Positions 44,478 to 54,698 are shown, numbered from the stretch's first letter. The stretch: DNA of 64,000 nt from CAWARU01 sp963805795 (GCA_963805795.1 CAWDVG010000001.1:1178001-1242000), one strand, 5' to 3'. The notes: generated by a model from the letters alone, not told the origin. Translations and numbers: made by a program.

Positions 44478-45164
44478 CTAAATCGTCCTGCCCACCAAAT
44501 TACCGATGGCTGATGTGAGGATCATGGCCAAGGCACCCCAAAATGTGACTCTAGCAGCGCCTTTCCAGATATTTGCTCCCCCTGTGTGGGCCGCAAGACC
44601 CCCAAGCAAAGCAAGGTAGATAAGAGAAGCACCAGAAACAGAAATATTTAACCATGTGAGTGGTACCAAAAGGATAACCAATAAGGGTAAGGCTCCCCCC
44701 ACAAAAAATGATGATGCGGAAGCAAAAGCGGCTTGTAGTGGTCGTGCTTTAATGGCTTCAAAGATGCCCAGTTCGTCTCTTGCGTGTGCGCCCAAAGCAT
44801 CATGATCCATTAATTGTTTTGCCACTTGTTCAGCTAATTGCGGCGTAAGGCCTCTATTAACATAAATATTCGCCAGTTCTTTTTGTTCAAATTCCAAATT
44901 ATTTTCAAGTTCAGTACGTTCTTGTTCCAGATCCGCATTTTCGGTATCTGATTGCGAGCTGACAGATACATATTCACCCGCTGCCATAGACATGGCACCG
45001 GCAACGAGTCCTGCTACGCCAGCGATAACAATATCATCGCGAGTAGCATGTGCTGCTGCTACCCCCAGTATAAGACTGGCAGTCGAGACAATGCCATCGT
45101 TTGCTCCTAAAACGGCGGCACGTAGCCAGCCAATGCGATGACTGCGGTGATGTTCGAAATTCAC
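44478..45164 (-). CDS. VIT1/CCC1-family transporter
   Basis: 228 residues. The signature HRIGWLRAAVLGANDGIVSTASLILGVAAA opens the first membrane helix. The central cytoplasmic part DALGAHARDELGIFEA and the repeated GAMSMAAGEYVSVSSQSDTE box are also typical. Three more C-terminal helices follow (for example FFVGGALPLLVILLVPL). The family moves Fe2+ or Mn2+ across membranes. It is the first chromosomal gene beyond the tRNA and has no obvious operon partner. Confidence 0.92.
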   Translation of the reverse strand: MNFEHHRSHRIGWLRAAVLGANDGIVSTASLILGVAAAHATRDDIVIAGVAGLVAGAMSMAAGEYVSVSSQSDTENADLEQERTELENNLEFEQKELANIYVNRGLTPQLAEQVAKQLMDHDALGAHARDELGIFEAIKARPLQAAFASASSFFVGGALPLLVILLVPLTWLNISVSGASLIYLALLGGLAAHTGGANIWKGAARVTFWGALAMILTSAIGNLVGRTI

Positions 45165-45215
45165 AGTGATGATCCTATCCCTAAGTGAATTAGAAAATTC
45201 ATTATTACTAAAATC

Positions 45216-46181
45216 CTATCTAACTCCAAAATGTCCATTGCTAAATAATATGGTTTTAGCGGCAGATGCCCCAATACGATTCGCTAAACGATCTAGGAAT
45301 CCTGTTGAAGGGGTATAATCTACCAGATCCGCTTTCACTATCTCGCGAGCAATGTAACTGGCGTCGCCATAGGCATCTATCAGTCCTAATTGTAAAGCTT
45401 GATCACCTGTCCAAAATAATCCTGAAAAAATATCGGGGGTTTCTTTTAACCGATCTCCCCGCCCCTGGCGCACATTTTCAATAAAGGCTTGATGTACGAT
45501 CTTTAATTGTTCCATAATAAATGCATCGTCTTCTGGATTACGGGGTAGAAAGGGATCTAATAATCCTTTATGTTTTCCCGCCGCATAAAGACGTCGTTCT
45601 ATTCCTAATTTTTGAATGGCATCTACAAAACCAAAGGAATCCATGCGAACCCCAATTGATCCAACCAAACTGGTTTTATCTGCATATATTTCATCTGCGG
45701 CGGAAGCAATTAAATAAGCAGCCGAGGTTCCCATATCTTCGATTGCAGCATATACCTTAATTCCCGGATACTTGGCTTTATAACGCATAATATCATCGTA
45801 TATCTGGCGAGATTGAACAGGGCTTCCGCCAGGGCTATTTATTCGTAATACCAGCGCTTTCACATATTTATTTTCATAAACGGTTTTCAATGCGCCACGA
45901 ATATTTTCTGCAGAGGCATCTTGATCTTCCATAATATCACCATGGATATAAATTAAGGCGGTATGCGCCCTAGTCGTTAAACTTTGAGAGATATCCTTGG
46001 ATTGGCCACCCACGAAAAATAAGGAAATAATATAAATAGCAAAAGCAATGATCACTAATTTAAAGAAAATACCCCAACGTCTAGCACGCTTTTGCTCTCG
46101 GATATGTTCTAGTAATACTCTTTGTATGGTTTGCCGTTCCCATTGGGAATTATTATCGGTGTTTGTGGTATTGGTTGCCAT
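45216..46181 (-). CDS. sppA: S49-family signal peptide peptidase (SppA type)
   Basis: 321 residues with one N-terminal membrane segment (WGIFFKLVIIAFAIYIISLFFV). Conserved blocks are LVLRINSPGGSPVQSRQIYD, YAAIEDMGTSAAYLIASAADEIYADKTSLVGSIGVR (nucleophile Ser in GTSAAY) and RLYAAGKHKGLLDPF carrying the likely catalytic Lys. It has the single-domain short form. It digests signal peptides left in the inner membrane. Its start overlaps the rluC end by 29 nt. Confidence 0.92.
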   Translation of the reverse strand: MATNTTNTDNNSQWERQTIQRVLLEHIREQKRARRWGIFFKLVIIAFAIYIISLFFVGGQSKDISQSLTTRAHTALIYIHGDIMEDQDASAENIRGALKTVYENKYVKALVLRINSPGGSPVQSRQIYDDIMRYKAKYPGIKVYAAIEDMGTSAAYLIASAADEIYADKTSLVGSIGVRMDSFGFVDAIQKLGIERRLYAAGKHKGLLDPFLPRNPEDDAFIMEQLKIVHQAFIENVRQGRGDRLKETPDIFSGLFWTGDQALQLGLIDAYGDASYIAREIVKADLVDYTPSTGFLDRLANRIGASAAKTILFSNGHFGVR

Positions 46182-47415
46182 AGAATACTTCTCCTGATAA
46201 ATGAGTTAAAACTTGTGATAACCCCTTTTCTAAAGGAGCCTCAATTGTTATACAACCTTGACTTTTTGGCAATGGGATGGAAATCGAAACTGCATGCAAA
46301 AATAAACGAGATAAACCCAATTTTTTCATCTCACGATTAAATTGAACATCTCCATATTTTTCATCCCCAGCTACTGGACTACCAACAAACTCAGCATGCA
46401 CTCTAATTTGATGAGTTCTGCCCGTAATCGGACTAGCTTCCATTAGAGTTGCACAAAATAGGTTGGTTCCCTGTTTATTTTTTTCTTGGCTGTTCTCTTG
46501 ATTATTCTTTTGTAAATGACCTACTTTATTTCTTGCGACATCATTGTTTGCAGTGTCTGCAATATCTTTTGCAATATCTTTTGCAATATCTTTATATGTT
46601 TCAATACCTTCATAAATTTTTATTACTTTAAAAGAGGTAAGAGCTTCTTGCCCCCCTGCTTTAACCCTTACCATACGTTCCCCAGAAGAAAGCTGATTTT
46701 TCTGCAGCGCTTGATTAACTTCCTTTCCACCCTGCCAAATGCCCTTCACCAAAGCCCAATAGCGTTTTTCAATTTGACCTGATCTTAATAATTCATGTAA
46801 CCATTTAAGAGTAGAACGTTTTTTAGCTATCATTAAACAGCCAGATGTTTCACGATCTAAACGATGTACGAGTTCTAAATGAAGACAATCCGGCCTTAGT
46901 ATTCTTAGGGCTTCAATGACGCCAAAACTTAATCCACTGCCCCCATGCACTGCCATGCCTGAAGGTTTATTTAAAACAATAAGTCCTTCATCTTCATATA
47001 AGATCTCTGCTAAGAGTCTCTCGTGGAATTGAGCAGAAAATTTGCTGGCCCCTGTTTTGTTAAAGGTCAAGGGATCAGTGGATAATGGATCACTAGACAA
47101 TCGTACAGGAGGAATTCGAATACTATCCCCCACCTTAATTCGATAATCTGGCTTGACTCGACCCTTATTTACCCGGACTTCGCCTTTTCGGATAATTCGA
47201 TAGATACGTGTCTTAGGTAAACCTTTTAATAAATTAATAAGGTAGTTGTCTAATCTCTGCCCAGCTATTTCTGGATCAACCGAAACATGTTTTACATTTG
47301 ATGCTTTTGATGTTTGAAGAATCTCCCGACTGTTAGTTGGGAGCTCTTCAAAAGCGCCGTTGTTATGGCTAGATGTTCTAGAGATTTCAGTCATATTGAT
47401 ATCCATTGCAAGCAT
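46153..47415 (-). CDS. rluC: RluC: 23S rRNA pseudouridine synthase
   Basis: 420 residues. An S4 domain (AGQRLDNYLINLLKGLPKTRIYRIIRKGEVRVNKGRVKPDYR) is followed by the catalytic region ELVHRLDRETSGCLMIAKK, whose Asp is the conserved nucleophile, and GRTHQIRVHAEFVGSPVAGDEKYG. It modifies uridines of 23S rRNA. Unusual: about 45 extra residues between IKIYEG and LFCATLMEA include KDIAKDIAKDIA, encoded by a 12-bp triple repeat. It forms a two-gene unit with sppA and diverges from rne, as is common in gammaproteobacteria. Confidence 0.93.
   Translation of the reverse strand: MLAMDINMTEISRTSSHNNGAFEELPTNSREILQTSKASNVKHVSVDPEIAGQRLDNYLINLLKGLPKTRIYRIIRKGEVRVNKGRVKPDYRIKVGDSIRIPPVRLSSDPLSTDPLTFNKTGASKFSAQFHERLLAEILYEDEGLIVLNKPSGMAVHGGSGLSFGVIEALRILRPDCLHLELVHRLDRETSGCLMIAKKRSTLKWLHELLRSGQIEKRYWALVKGIWQGGKEVNQALQKNQLSSGERMVRVKAGGQEALTSFKVIKIYEGIETYKDIAKDIAKDIADTANNDVARNKVGHLQKNNQENSQEKNKQGTNLFCATLMEASPITGRTHQIRVHAEFVGSPVAGDEKYGDVQFNREMKKLGLSRLFLHAVSISIPLPKSQGCITIEAPLEKGLSQVLTHLSGEVFYGNQYHKHR
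46559..46594. repeat. Three 12-bp tandem repeats within rluC
   Basis: GCAATATCTTTT occurs at 46559-46570 and 46571-46582 and with one change at 46583-46594. It encodes repeated KDIA units in a linker insertion and keeps the frame, so copy number could vary without breaking the gene. Confidence 0.8.
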
Positions 47416-47507
47416 AAGATTATATAAAAAATAAAAATATCTAAAATGAATTTTGTAAGCTGCGTTTTAGTAGCTGAACTTAACATGTCAACAGTGTAAC
47501 ATAGAAT

Positions 47508-47597
47508 GGGACCGGTTCGCATTGTGTTGGTGTGACTTTTTTTAGTCTCAGGTCTACTTAGACTAAAAGTCACACCAACACAATGCGAACCGGTCCC
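47508..47597. repeat. 90-bp near-perfect inverted repeat between rluC and rne
   Basis: The left arm 47508-47548 begins GGGACCGGTTCGCATTGTGT and the right arm 47560-47597 is its complement, apart from three extra T in a run (seven T against four A). The centre is 11 nt (47549-47559). It lies in the 409-bp divergent interval between rluC (start 47415) and rne (start 47825), so it is not a convergent terminator. It could be a miniature inverted-repeat element or a very stable hairpin in the rne leader. The rest of the interval shows no gene. Confidence 0.85.
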
Positions 47598-47824
47598 AAA
47601 AAGTGCATCTACACTTGCTCTTGCTCTAGCACTATGATAAAGACTTTGATAAAATGAAAATCTAATTTACCACCTCGTGGGCTTGCATAGGGTTTGTTAA
47701 AAAATTTACCTTTGCCAAAAGCCCCTATTGAACTGAATAGAATCGAGATAAATAGAGAGTGTGGACGGTTTTAACTATGCCTGTAATGCTACAGGTCAAC
47801 AACGGATATAAATGGTAACAGTAA

Positions 47825-50415
47825 ATGCCAAAAAAAATGTTAATCAACGCAACTCAGCCAGAGGAGTTGCGTGTTGCTTTAGTCGATGGTCAATGGCTCT
47901 ATGATCTTGATATCGAAAGTTCTGGACGCGAACAAAAAAAGGGAAATATTTATTTAGGGCGTATCATCCGATATGAACCTAGTCTTGAAGCTCTCTTTGT
48001 CTATTATGGTTCTGAACGACATGGGTTCCTCCCCCTAAGAGAAGTCACGCCTGAATATTTATTAAGAGCGGGGGTTGAAGAATTAAATCGTCATAACATT
48101 AAAGAAGTGCTTCCTGAAGGACGTGAGTTACTTATCCAAATTGATAAAGAAGAACGTGGCAATAAGGGCGCTGCGCTTACTACTTTCATTAGTCTGGCGG
48201 GCTGTTACTTAGTCCTAATGCCCAATAATCCCAGAGCCGGTGGCATTTCGCGCCGTGTTGAAGGTGAAGATCGAGAAGAATTACGTGACATTCTAAACTC
48301 TTTAAATGTTCCTGAAGGTATGGGCCTTATTGTCCGAACCGCTGGGGTAGGACGACGTTTAGAAGAGTTACAATGGGATTTAAGTTTTCTTCTTCCCAAT
48401 GGAAAGCCATCCATGATGCAGCGATTCCTCTTCAGGCACCTGCTTTAATTCATCAAGAAGGTAATGTCGTAAGTCGTGCCATTCGTGATTATCTCCGGCC
48501 CGATATCGATGATGTTCTAGTAGATGATCCTGAAGTTTACAGAAATATCTGTACCTATATTGAAATGGTACGACCCGAATATCTCCCCCGCATAAAACTA
48601 TATCAGGATCCCATCCCTCTTTTTAATCGTTATCAAATTGAAAGCCAAATTGAATCGGCTTTTCGTCGCACCGTGCAATTATCATCGGGGGGTGCACTTG
48701 TTATTGACCATACAGAAGCCTTAGTTTCAATTGATATTAATTCCGCGAGAGCCACTAAAGGTGGAGATATTGAAGAAACTGCACTTCATACTAATTTAGA
48801 AGCAGCAGATGAAATCGCAAGACAATTGCGATTACGAGATTTAGGCGGTCTTATTGTTATTGATTTTATCGATATGATGTCACTGCGTAACCAAAGAATG
48901 GTTGAAAGTCGTTTACGTGAAGCGGTAGAAATGGATAGAGCCAGAATCCAAATTGGCAGAATTTCTCGTTTTGGTTTATTAGAAATGTCACGTCAACGTT
49001 TACGACCTGTCCTTGGTGAAGCAACCAGACTCACGTGTCCGCGTTGTGAAGGTCAAGGCAGCATCCGTAGTGTTGATTCTCAATCCCTTATTGTCTTGCG
49101 AGTATTGGAAGAGGAAGCAATCAAGGACAATACTGCTGAGGTGCAAGCTGAACTCCCCATTGATATCTCTACTTATTTAATGAATGAAAAACGTCAGAAT
49201 TTATTACATCTAGAAAAACGTCATCGAGTAAAAATTATTATTATTCCAAATCCTGATCTTCAAAGCCCACATTATCGTGTACAACGAATAAGAATTGAGG
49301 AAGTAGCAACCCGTGTTACTGATCCATTCAGCTACTCGCTCATCAGCAAAACTGAACATAAGCCTTTTGAAGCTCATGCTACTCGTGCTATTGTTGCTGT
49401 AGAACCCGCAGTGAAAGGTCTTTTGCCTGCTATTCCAGCGCCTTCATCCTCATCTTCACAAATGCAAGCTTCGCAAAGCAATTTTACTAAAACCCCTGGA
49501 GAACAGGGCATTATAAAACGTTTATGGAGCACGTTTTTTAAAGAGGAAGAAGAATCTACTATAGAACTTCCGCCACTTCCTGAAGCTCTACCTCATACCC
49601 CCAGTCGACCAATGCGCTCTCCAGGACAGGGACAACAGGGTCCAAGAGATAATCGACGTCCTCCAAAATGGGGACGTAACCGTGGGCAAAATAAAAAACG
49701 AAGACAACCTATACATGGACAATCACCACAATCCAGACAACCTTTTAAACCTGGCTATTCTGATCCATCTACGGAAGGGTCTGGCCAAACCAGTCATCCT
49801 AATCAAATGCATCAACATTCTCAAATGACTCAAAAGCGAGATTACAATAGAGAAGAAACTAACTTTTCTGAAAAGAATTCTGAACAATTTCCTATCCATA
49901 ATGAAATAGATGAGCGAGGATATGATCAACATAAACATTCGGGTTATAAGCAAGCTGAAAAGAAACAAGCTGAACAAGCTGTTAACCATGATTCTGCACA
50001 TTATTCAGAGCGAAATATTGAACACTTTGTAGAACAGCAGGATTCCGGACAATATCCTGAACCAAGACATAACGAACATCATCAATCCGTACCTGATAGA
50101 CATGCATCCTATGAAAACAGAACGCAGAATATTCAAGACGAAACTACGAATCAAACGGGACAAGATGGGCAAGAACGTGAACGTCCACGCCAAGAAAGAC
50201 ATCGTCAGGGTCGTGGCCACGGGTTTCATAGACGACGTCATGCTGGTCATCATCAAAAAGAAAATCGTGTGCAACCAGGTTCAAGACCACAGAATGATCC
50301 ACCGCATTCTAGTTTTATTCAAAACCCTGTGCAGCAATCGAATGAACCTGATTTAATTATCTCACTTAATCCTTCTCATGATCATAAATCATCGGATAAA
50401 GATACTTCTGATTAA
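47825..50415 (+). CDS. rne: RNase E, apparently interrupted by a 1-nt deletion
   Basis: The first frame (47825-48448) encodes MPKKMLINATQPEELRVALVDG, the S1 domain and the segment to ELQWDLSFLL. The second (to 50415) resumes with QWKAIHDAAIPLQAPALIHQEGNVVSRAIRDYLR. The junction in TTTTCTTCTTCCCAATGG near 48390 lacks one base; the span of 2591 nt is 3n+2. Restored, the protein has about 863 residues. It carries the DNase I-like site VIDHTEALVSIDINSARATKGG and LIVIDFIDM, the zinc-link CPRCEGQG, and a polar, Arg/His/Gln-rich C-terminal scaffold. RNase E starts mRNA decay and is generally essential, so a sequencing error or recoding is more likely than true loss. Confidence 0.9.
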
Positions 50416-50490
50416 ATAACCAGTTGTAATATTTTCAAAAAAAAGGCAACCTTATTGCTTTAAAATATTTTACTAAGTAGGAGATTCACT

Positions 50491-50778
50491 ATGACACTTC
50501 CAAAAAGAGGAAATTTCGAGACTGCCTTTAAAGCTGCCATTGCCCAATTACCAAACAATCAACCCAATCGCGTTAGTCATGCTGCCGTCATTGCATTTGC
50601 TCAAGCACCTATCGCAAATGCTAATGTCAATCAACCACAACCAAATGTTAATCAGCAAAATGCAGCCAATCAGGCAGCGCCTATGGATGTAGAAAATATC
50701 CATATTGAGGAACAGAGAGCAGCTAATGAAAACAATCCAGATCAGCCACCGGCAAATAATCCAAGACGAATAGGGTAA
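50491..50778 (+). CDS. Small Asn/Gln/Pro-rich hypothetical protein
   Basis: 95 residues, with AGGAG 7 nt before the ATG. The N-terminus (MTLPKRGNFETAFKAAIAQLPNN) may form a helix; the rest is disordered and rich in N, Q, P and A. No signal peptide or membrane segment. It lies 75 bp after rne and faces kdsB, with a shared hairpin between them. The good ribosome site and terminator support a real gene. Unknown function. Confidence 0.65.
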   Translation: MTLPKRGNFETAFKAAIAQLPNNQPNRVSHAAVIAFAQAPIANANVNQPQPNVNQQNAANQAAPMDVENIHIEEQRAANENNPDQPPANNPRRIG

Positions 50779-50789
50779 GCACTTATACT

Positions 50790-50824
50790 CGGATCTCGTT
50801 TATCCCTTTATTTAACGAGATCCG
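50790..50824. terminator. Hairpin between convergent genes
   Basis: 11-bp arms CGGATCTCGTT and AACGAGATCCG enclose a 13-nt AT-rich loop between the plus-strand small gene (ends 50778) and kdsB (minus, stop at 50810-50808). It overlaps the kdsB stop codon. No long T-run follows, so it is a probable but not ideal bidirectional terminator. Confidence 0.6.
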
Positions 50825-51614
50825 ATTCTCGTTCAAATATTGCAATAATTCTTTTTAAATCTGCTTCTGTATCTACCCCGGGCGGTAGAGGATCTTCAAT
50901 ACAAGACACGTGAATTTTTTCGCCATGATACAGGAAACGTAATTGCTCTAAACGTTCTGTAGTTTCTAATAATGAAGGTTCCCAAGCATAATATTTTTTT
51001 AGGGTACTCACACGATAGGCATAGAGTCCTAGGTGATGAAAATAGTATTGATTGGCTGAAGCGCTAATAGTACTAGAACCCTCTAACCTGGCTCTATCGA
51101 AGGGAATGGGAGCCCGGCTAAAATAAAGGGCAAAACCTTTATGATCCAGCACTACTTTAACAACATTAGGGTTTAAAACGGTTTCATAATTTAGGATTGG
51201 CGTACAAAGCGTTGCCATCGAGGCATTGGTATTATTAAACATCGCCTTTACGGCTAAATGAACAGCTGAAGCGGGCAATAAAGGTTCATCTCCTTGAAAA
51301 TTAACGACAATATCATTATCAGACAATCCTAACAATTCTGAAGCTTCGGCTAAACGATCCGTTCCTGTAGGATGCTCCCTATTTGTCATACATACTTTAG
51401 CACCAAAACTTTCGGCACAAACTGCAATCCGCTCATCATCGGTTGCAATACTCACTGAAGTTGCTTGACATTGCAAAGCGCGCTCATAAACCCGTTGAAT
51501 CAGAGTTTTTCCTTTTATTTCCAATAAAGGTTTACCGGGCAGTCGAGTCGATGCAAATCGAGCTGGAATAATAATATGAAATTCTTTTGTTACTTCTTGC
51601 ATCACTGCCTTCAT
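50808..51614 (-). CDS. kdsB: KdsB: CMP-KDO synthetase
   Basis: 268 residues. FHIIIPARFASTRLPGKPLLEIKGKTLIQRVYERA is the nucleotidyltransferase start; VCMTNREHPTGTDRLAEA and IVVNFQGDEPLLP bind CTP and metal, and ALYFSRAPIPFDR and HLGLYAYRV are also family blocks. It activates KDO with CTP for lipopolysaccharide inner-core synthesis. It ends the msbA-lpxK-Trm112-kdsB series and abuts the preceding small gene by one base. Confidence 0.97.
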   Translation of the reverse strand: MKAVMQEVTKEFHIIIPARFASTRLPGKPLLEIKGKTLIQRVYERALQCQATSVSIATDDERIAVCAESFGAKVCMTNREHPTGTDRLAEASELLGLSDNDIVVNFQGDEPLLPASAVHLAVKAMFNNTNASMATLCTPILNYETVLNPNVVKVVLDHKGFALYFSRAPIPFDRARLEGSSTISASANQYYFHHLGLYAYRVSTLKKYYAWEPSLLETTERLEQLRFLYHGEKIHVSCIEDPLPPGVDTEADLKRIIAIFERESDLVK

Positions 51615-51802
51615 TATTTAAGTGCTTCCAATTCTTCACTGGTTATTTTTCGAGCCTCATGTTCTAACATCACCGGGATCTCTTCTCGAATGGGATAACC
51701 CAATCTATCAAAGCGACAAACCAACTCTTTTTCTTCGCGCCGATACAATAAAGGCCCTTTGCAAATAGGGCATACTAAAATATCTAACAATCTTTTATCC
51801 AT
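51614..51802 (-). CDS. Trm112/YcaR-like small zinc-binding protein
   Basis: 62 residues: LLDILVCPICKGPLLYRREEKELVCRFDRLGYPIREEIPVML. The paired CPIC and later Cys, and IPVML, are the family pattern. In E. coli ycaR sits between lpxK and kdsB exactly as here; its molecular role is not well defined. Confidence 0.93.
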   Translation of the reverse strand: MDKRLLDILVCPICKGPLLYRREEKELVCRFDRLGYPIREEIPVMLEHEARKITSEELEALK

Positions 51803-51825
51803 AAAAACTCCATGAATATCTCATC

Positions 51826-52866
51826 CTAAACCAAATGGCTATTCAATTTCTCCTGATGCCATTCCTCTAAACGCTTTAATAATCTCATATCAAATAAAGG
51901 GTTTACCGCAGCATCCACAGACAGCACCCAATGTTTTGAATTCATAAATTCACTACATTTTACCGCATCTTTTTCAGTTAGTAATATCGGCAGTGTATCA
52001 TTAAATTCAATGTCCTCTTTCTGAAACTGATAATGATCAGGAAAAGGATGTGTGAGGACTTTTAAACCATATTTTTTCAGTAAATCAAAAAATCGTTCGG
52101 GAAATCCAATACCTGCTAAGGCATGAACCGTTTGTCCCTGAAAAAAATGAATGCTCTGTTGTTGGCTTTTATCCAAACCATTGACTAATACCCTTGGGCG
52201 GAGTTCCATATCGTATTCAGTATCATTATTAAAACTCTGTGGATCATTGCAAACAATAAAATCGACAGCATTTAATCTTTTACTGGATTCTCTTAGGGGC
52301 CCAATGGGTAAACACCAACCATTCCCCAAGCGTTTTTTGCCATCAATGACAACAACTTCGATATCCCTCTGCAAGGCTTCATGTTGTAAACCATCATCTG
52401 CTATCACCACATCCACTTGTCCAGAATCCAATAAATTTTGTACTGCTTTAATACGATCTGCAGCAATTACAATGGGGCAAAATAAACGTCTTGCTAGTAG
52501 TAAAGGCTCATCGCCAACTAATTTAGGATCGCTATTGGCATAAACCCAAAGAGGCTTTGCATTTGTCTTTGAATGATAACCACCATACCCACGCGATACA
52601 ACACCGGGACGAAACCCATGCTGTTTTAAAATCTTTACAGTATGAATCACCAAAGGTGTTTTTCCGGTTCCACCCACGGTAATATTGCCAATGATAATGA
52701 TAGGGATTGAAAATGACCGCTGTGCTAATATACCGGTTTTATATAATAACTTTCTACAAGCTATGATGGCTTGATACAAAAGAGATAAAGGAATGAAAGG
52801 CCAAAGAACGGGACTTAAGCTCGATTGATACCAGAAATTTTGTATACCACCTGTTAACTTTCGCAT
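51826..52866 (-). CDS. lpxK: LpxK: tetraacyldisaccharide 4'-kinase
   Basis: 346 residues. The P-loop is IIGNITVGGTGKTPLVIHTV, followed by PGVVSRGYGGYH, LVGDEPLLLARRL and VVIADDGLQHEALQRDIEVVVID, all LpxK hallmarks. It phosphorylates the lipid A precursor at 4' on the inner membrane. It lies 5 bp after msbA, the flippase for the product of the pathway. Confidence 0.96.
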   Translation of the reverse strand: MRKLTGGIQNFWYQSSLSPVLWPFIPLSLLYQAIIACRKLLYKTGILAQRSFSIPIIIIGNITVGGTGKTPLVIHTVKILKQHGFRPGVVSRGYGGYHSKTNAKPLWVYANSDPKLVGDEPLLLARRLFCPIVIAADRIKAVQNLLDSGQVDVVIADDGLQHEALQRDIEVVVIDGKKRLGNGWCLPIGPLRESSKRLNAVDFIVCNDPQSFNNDTEYDMELRPRVLVNGLDKSQQQSIHFFQGQTVHALAGIGFPERFFDLLKKYGLKVLTHPFPDHYQFQKEDIEFNDTLPILLTEKDAVKCSEFMNSKHWVLSVDAAVNPLFDMRLLKRLEEWHQEKLNSHLV

Positions 52867-52871
52867 AAGGT

Positions 52872-54698
52872 TTACGAAAATTCCGGTTCAATACTATTTT
52901 CATTATATTGAGCACGATGCAATGCAGCATAACGGCCATTCTTAGCGATTAATTCATTATGCGTACCTGTTTCAACCACACGTCCTTCATGTAAAACCAA
53001 TAGTTTACTGGCGCGCTCGATGGTTGATAAGCGATGTGCAATCACTAATGTTGTTCGATTTTGCATCAATGTTTCAAGCGCTGCTTGTATGTGATATTCC
53101 GATTCCGTATCGAGAGCGGAGGTAGCCTCATCTAAAATAAGAATAGGTGCATCTTTTAAAATGGCTCTAGCTATCGCAATACGTTGACGTTGCCCACCTG
53201 ATAAGCGTACTCCATTTTCTCCGATTTCGGTATCGAGACCTTTAGGAAGTTTTTCAATAAATTCGAGTGCATGGGCTAATTCTGCTGCGCGATAAACCTC
53301 TTCATAGCTCGCATTGCGCATATCGCCATAAGCAATATTATTTCTAATCGTGTCGTTAAATAAAATAACCTGTTGTGTTACCATGGCAATTTGCTTTCTT
53401 AAATCTTCTAAATAAATATCTTGAATGTTGTGACCATCCAAAGTAATTTGTCCTTCACCACAGTCATAAAAACGGGGCAATAATGACACTAAAGTTGATT
53501 TACCACTACCGGAACGTCCTACCAAAGCAACGGTTTCTCCGGGATTAACCTTAAAATGAATATCTTTCAGAATCCACTCTTTTTTGGCATGATCGCTGGT
53601 ATAGCGAAATTGAACATTCTTAAAACATAGTTCACCCCGAGCACGATTAAGACGAAGCGTCCCGGTATTCGATTCTGGTATTTCATCCAATAAATCAAAA
53701 ATACTCCTAGCCCCTGCTAAACCACGTTGCAAGGTGCTATTGACGACTGCAACTTGTTTTATGGGACGCAACAAGCCTAAAATGGCAGTTGCCATAGCCA
53801 CAAAAGTTCCGGCTGTCATGGAGGTTCCCCAAACATTACCGGGTTGTAAAGTCGCTAAAAATAAGAAAGCAGCTAATCCACAAACACCAATCAATTGCAT
53901 AACAGTAACACTGGAAGCAGAAGTCGATGTCATTTTCATTTCCTGCATCCAGTTTGCTGCTGCAACGTCTGCAAAGCGTTTGACTTCATACTCCATCCCG
54001 CCAAAACTGCGAATGACTTTATAACCGCCAATAACTTCTCCCGCCACATGGGTTACTCGACCCATCGTCATTTGAATATGACTACTATGACTGCGCATTT
54101 TACGTGATATTTTATTGATATAAACAGCTAAAATGGGGATGCCAATCATTAACAACAAAGTAATTCTGGCATTCAAATTATACATGACAATGATCAATGA
54201 GATAGTCGTTAATATGCCGCGAATCGTACTGGTAATTGCTTCACAAATAGCCCCCGCGACTTGATCGGTATCATAATTGATTTTTGAAACCAATTCTCCT
54301 AAGGTTTTTTGATCATAAAAGGCTGCCGGTAATTTCATCATATGCGCAATCATTTTTTGTCGAAAATCTCGAACCACACTTCTTCCAACCCAAGACATAA
54401 AATAACTGGCTAGAAAATATGCGCCGCCCCGCGCAATAAAAAATGTGATAATCACAATGGGGATCCAAAAAATAAATATTTCGTCACGCTCAATAAAGCC
54501 TTTTTCGATTAGGGGTTTAAAATAATATGTTAGACATCCGTCTGAGGCTGCAATTAAAGCATTTCCTAAGATACCAAGAGCAAGGGCCCACCAATAAGGA
54601 ACAGCCATTTTAAGTAAACGATGATAGGTTTGAATAGATGATGTATTTTTCAGCAATATAGACAAAATAGAACCCCTTTCTAGATTGATTGATCGCAT
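52872..54698 (-). CDS. msbA: MsbA: lipid A ABC transporter
   Basis: 608 residues. Six membrane helices lie in the first half; coupling sequences include GWVGRSVVRDFR-like SWVGRSVVRDFRQKMI and NYDTDQVAGAI. The ATPase half has Walker A VALVGRSGSGKSTLVSLLPRF, a Q-loop in VTQQVILFNDTI, signature LSGGQRQRIAIARAILKDAPILILDEATSALD and switch IAHRLSTI. It flips lipid A core across the inner membrane. Confidence 0.95.
   Translation of the reverse strand: MRSINLERGSILSILLKNTSSIQTYHRLLKMAVPYWWALALGILGNALIAASDGCLTYYFKPLIEKGFIERDEIFIFWIPIVIITFFIARGGAYFLASYFMSWVGRSVVRDFRQKMIAHMMKLPAAFYDQKTLGELVSKINYDTDQVAGAICEAITSTIRGILTTISLIIVMYNLNARITLLLMIGIPILAVYINKISRKMRSHSSHIQMTMGRVTHVAGEVIGGYKVIRSFGGMEYEVKRFADVAAANWMQEMKMTSTSASSVTVMQLIGVCGLAAFLFLATLQPGNVWGTSMTAGTFVAMATAILGLLRPIKQVAVVNSTLQRGLAGARSIFDLLDEIPESNTGTLRLNRARGELCFKNVQFRYTSDHAKKEWILKDIHFKVNPGETVALVGRSGSGKSTLVSLLPRFYDCGEGQITLDGHNIQDIYLEDLRKQIAMVTQQVILFNDTIRNNIAYGDMRNASYEEVYRAAELAHALEFIEKLPKGLDTEIGENGVRLSGGQRQRIAIARAILKDAPILILDEATSALDTESEYHIQAALETLMQNRTTLVIAHRLSTIERASKLLVLHEGRVVETGTHNELIAKNGRYAALHRAQYNENSIEPEFS

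Noticed and set aside
47391..47573. 60-codon frame overlapping the rluC start and the long inverted repeat
   Set aside because: It is produced by the repeat and the rluC 5' end, with no ribosome site or family resemblance.
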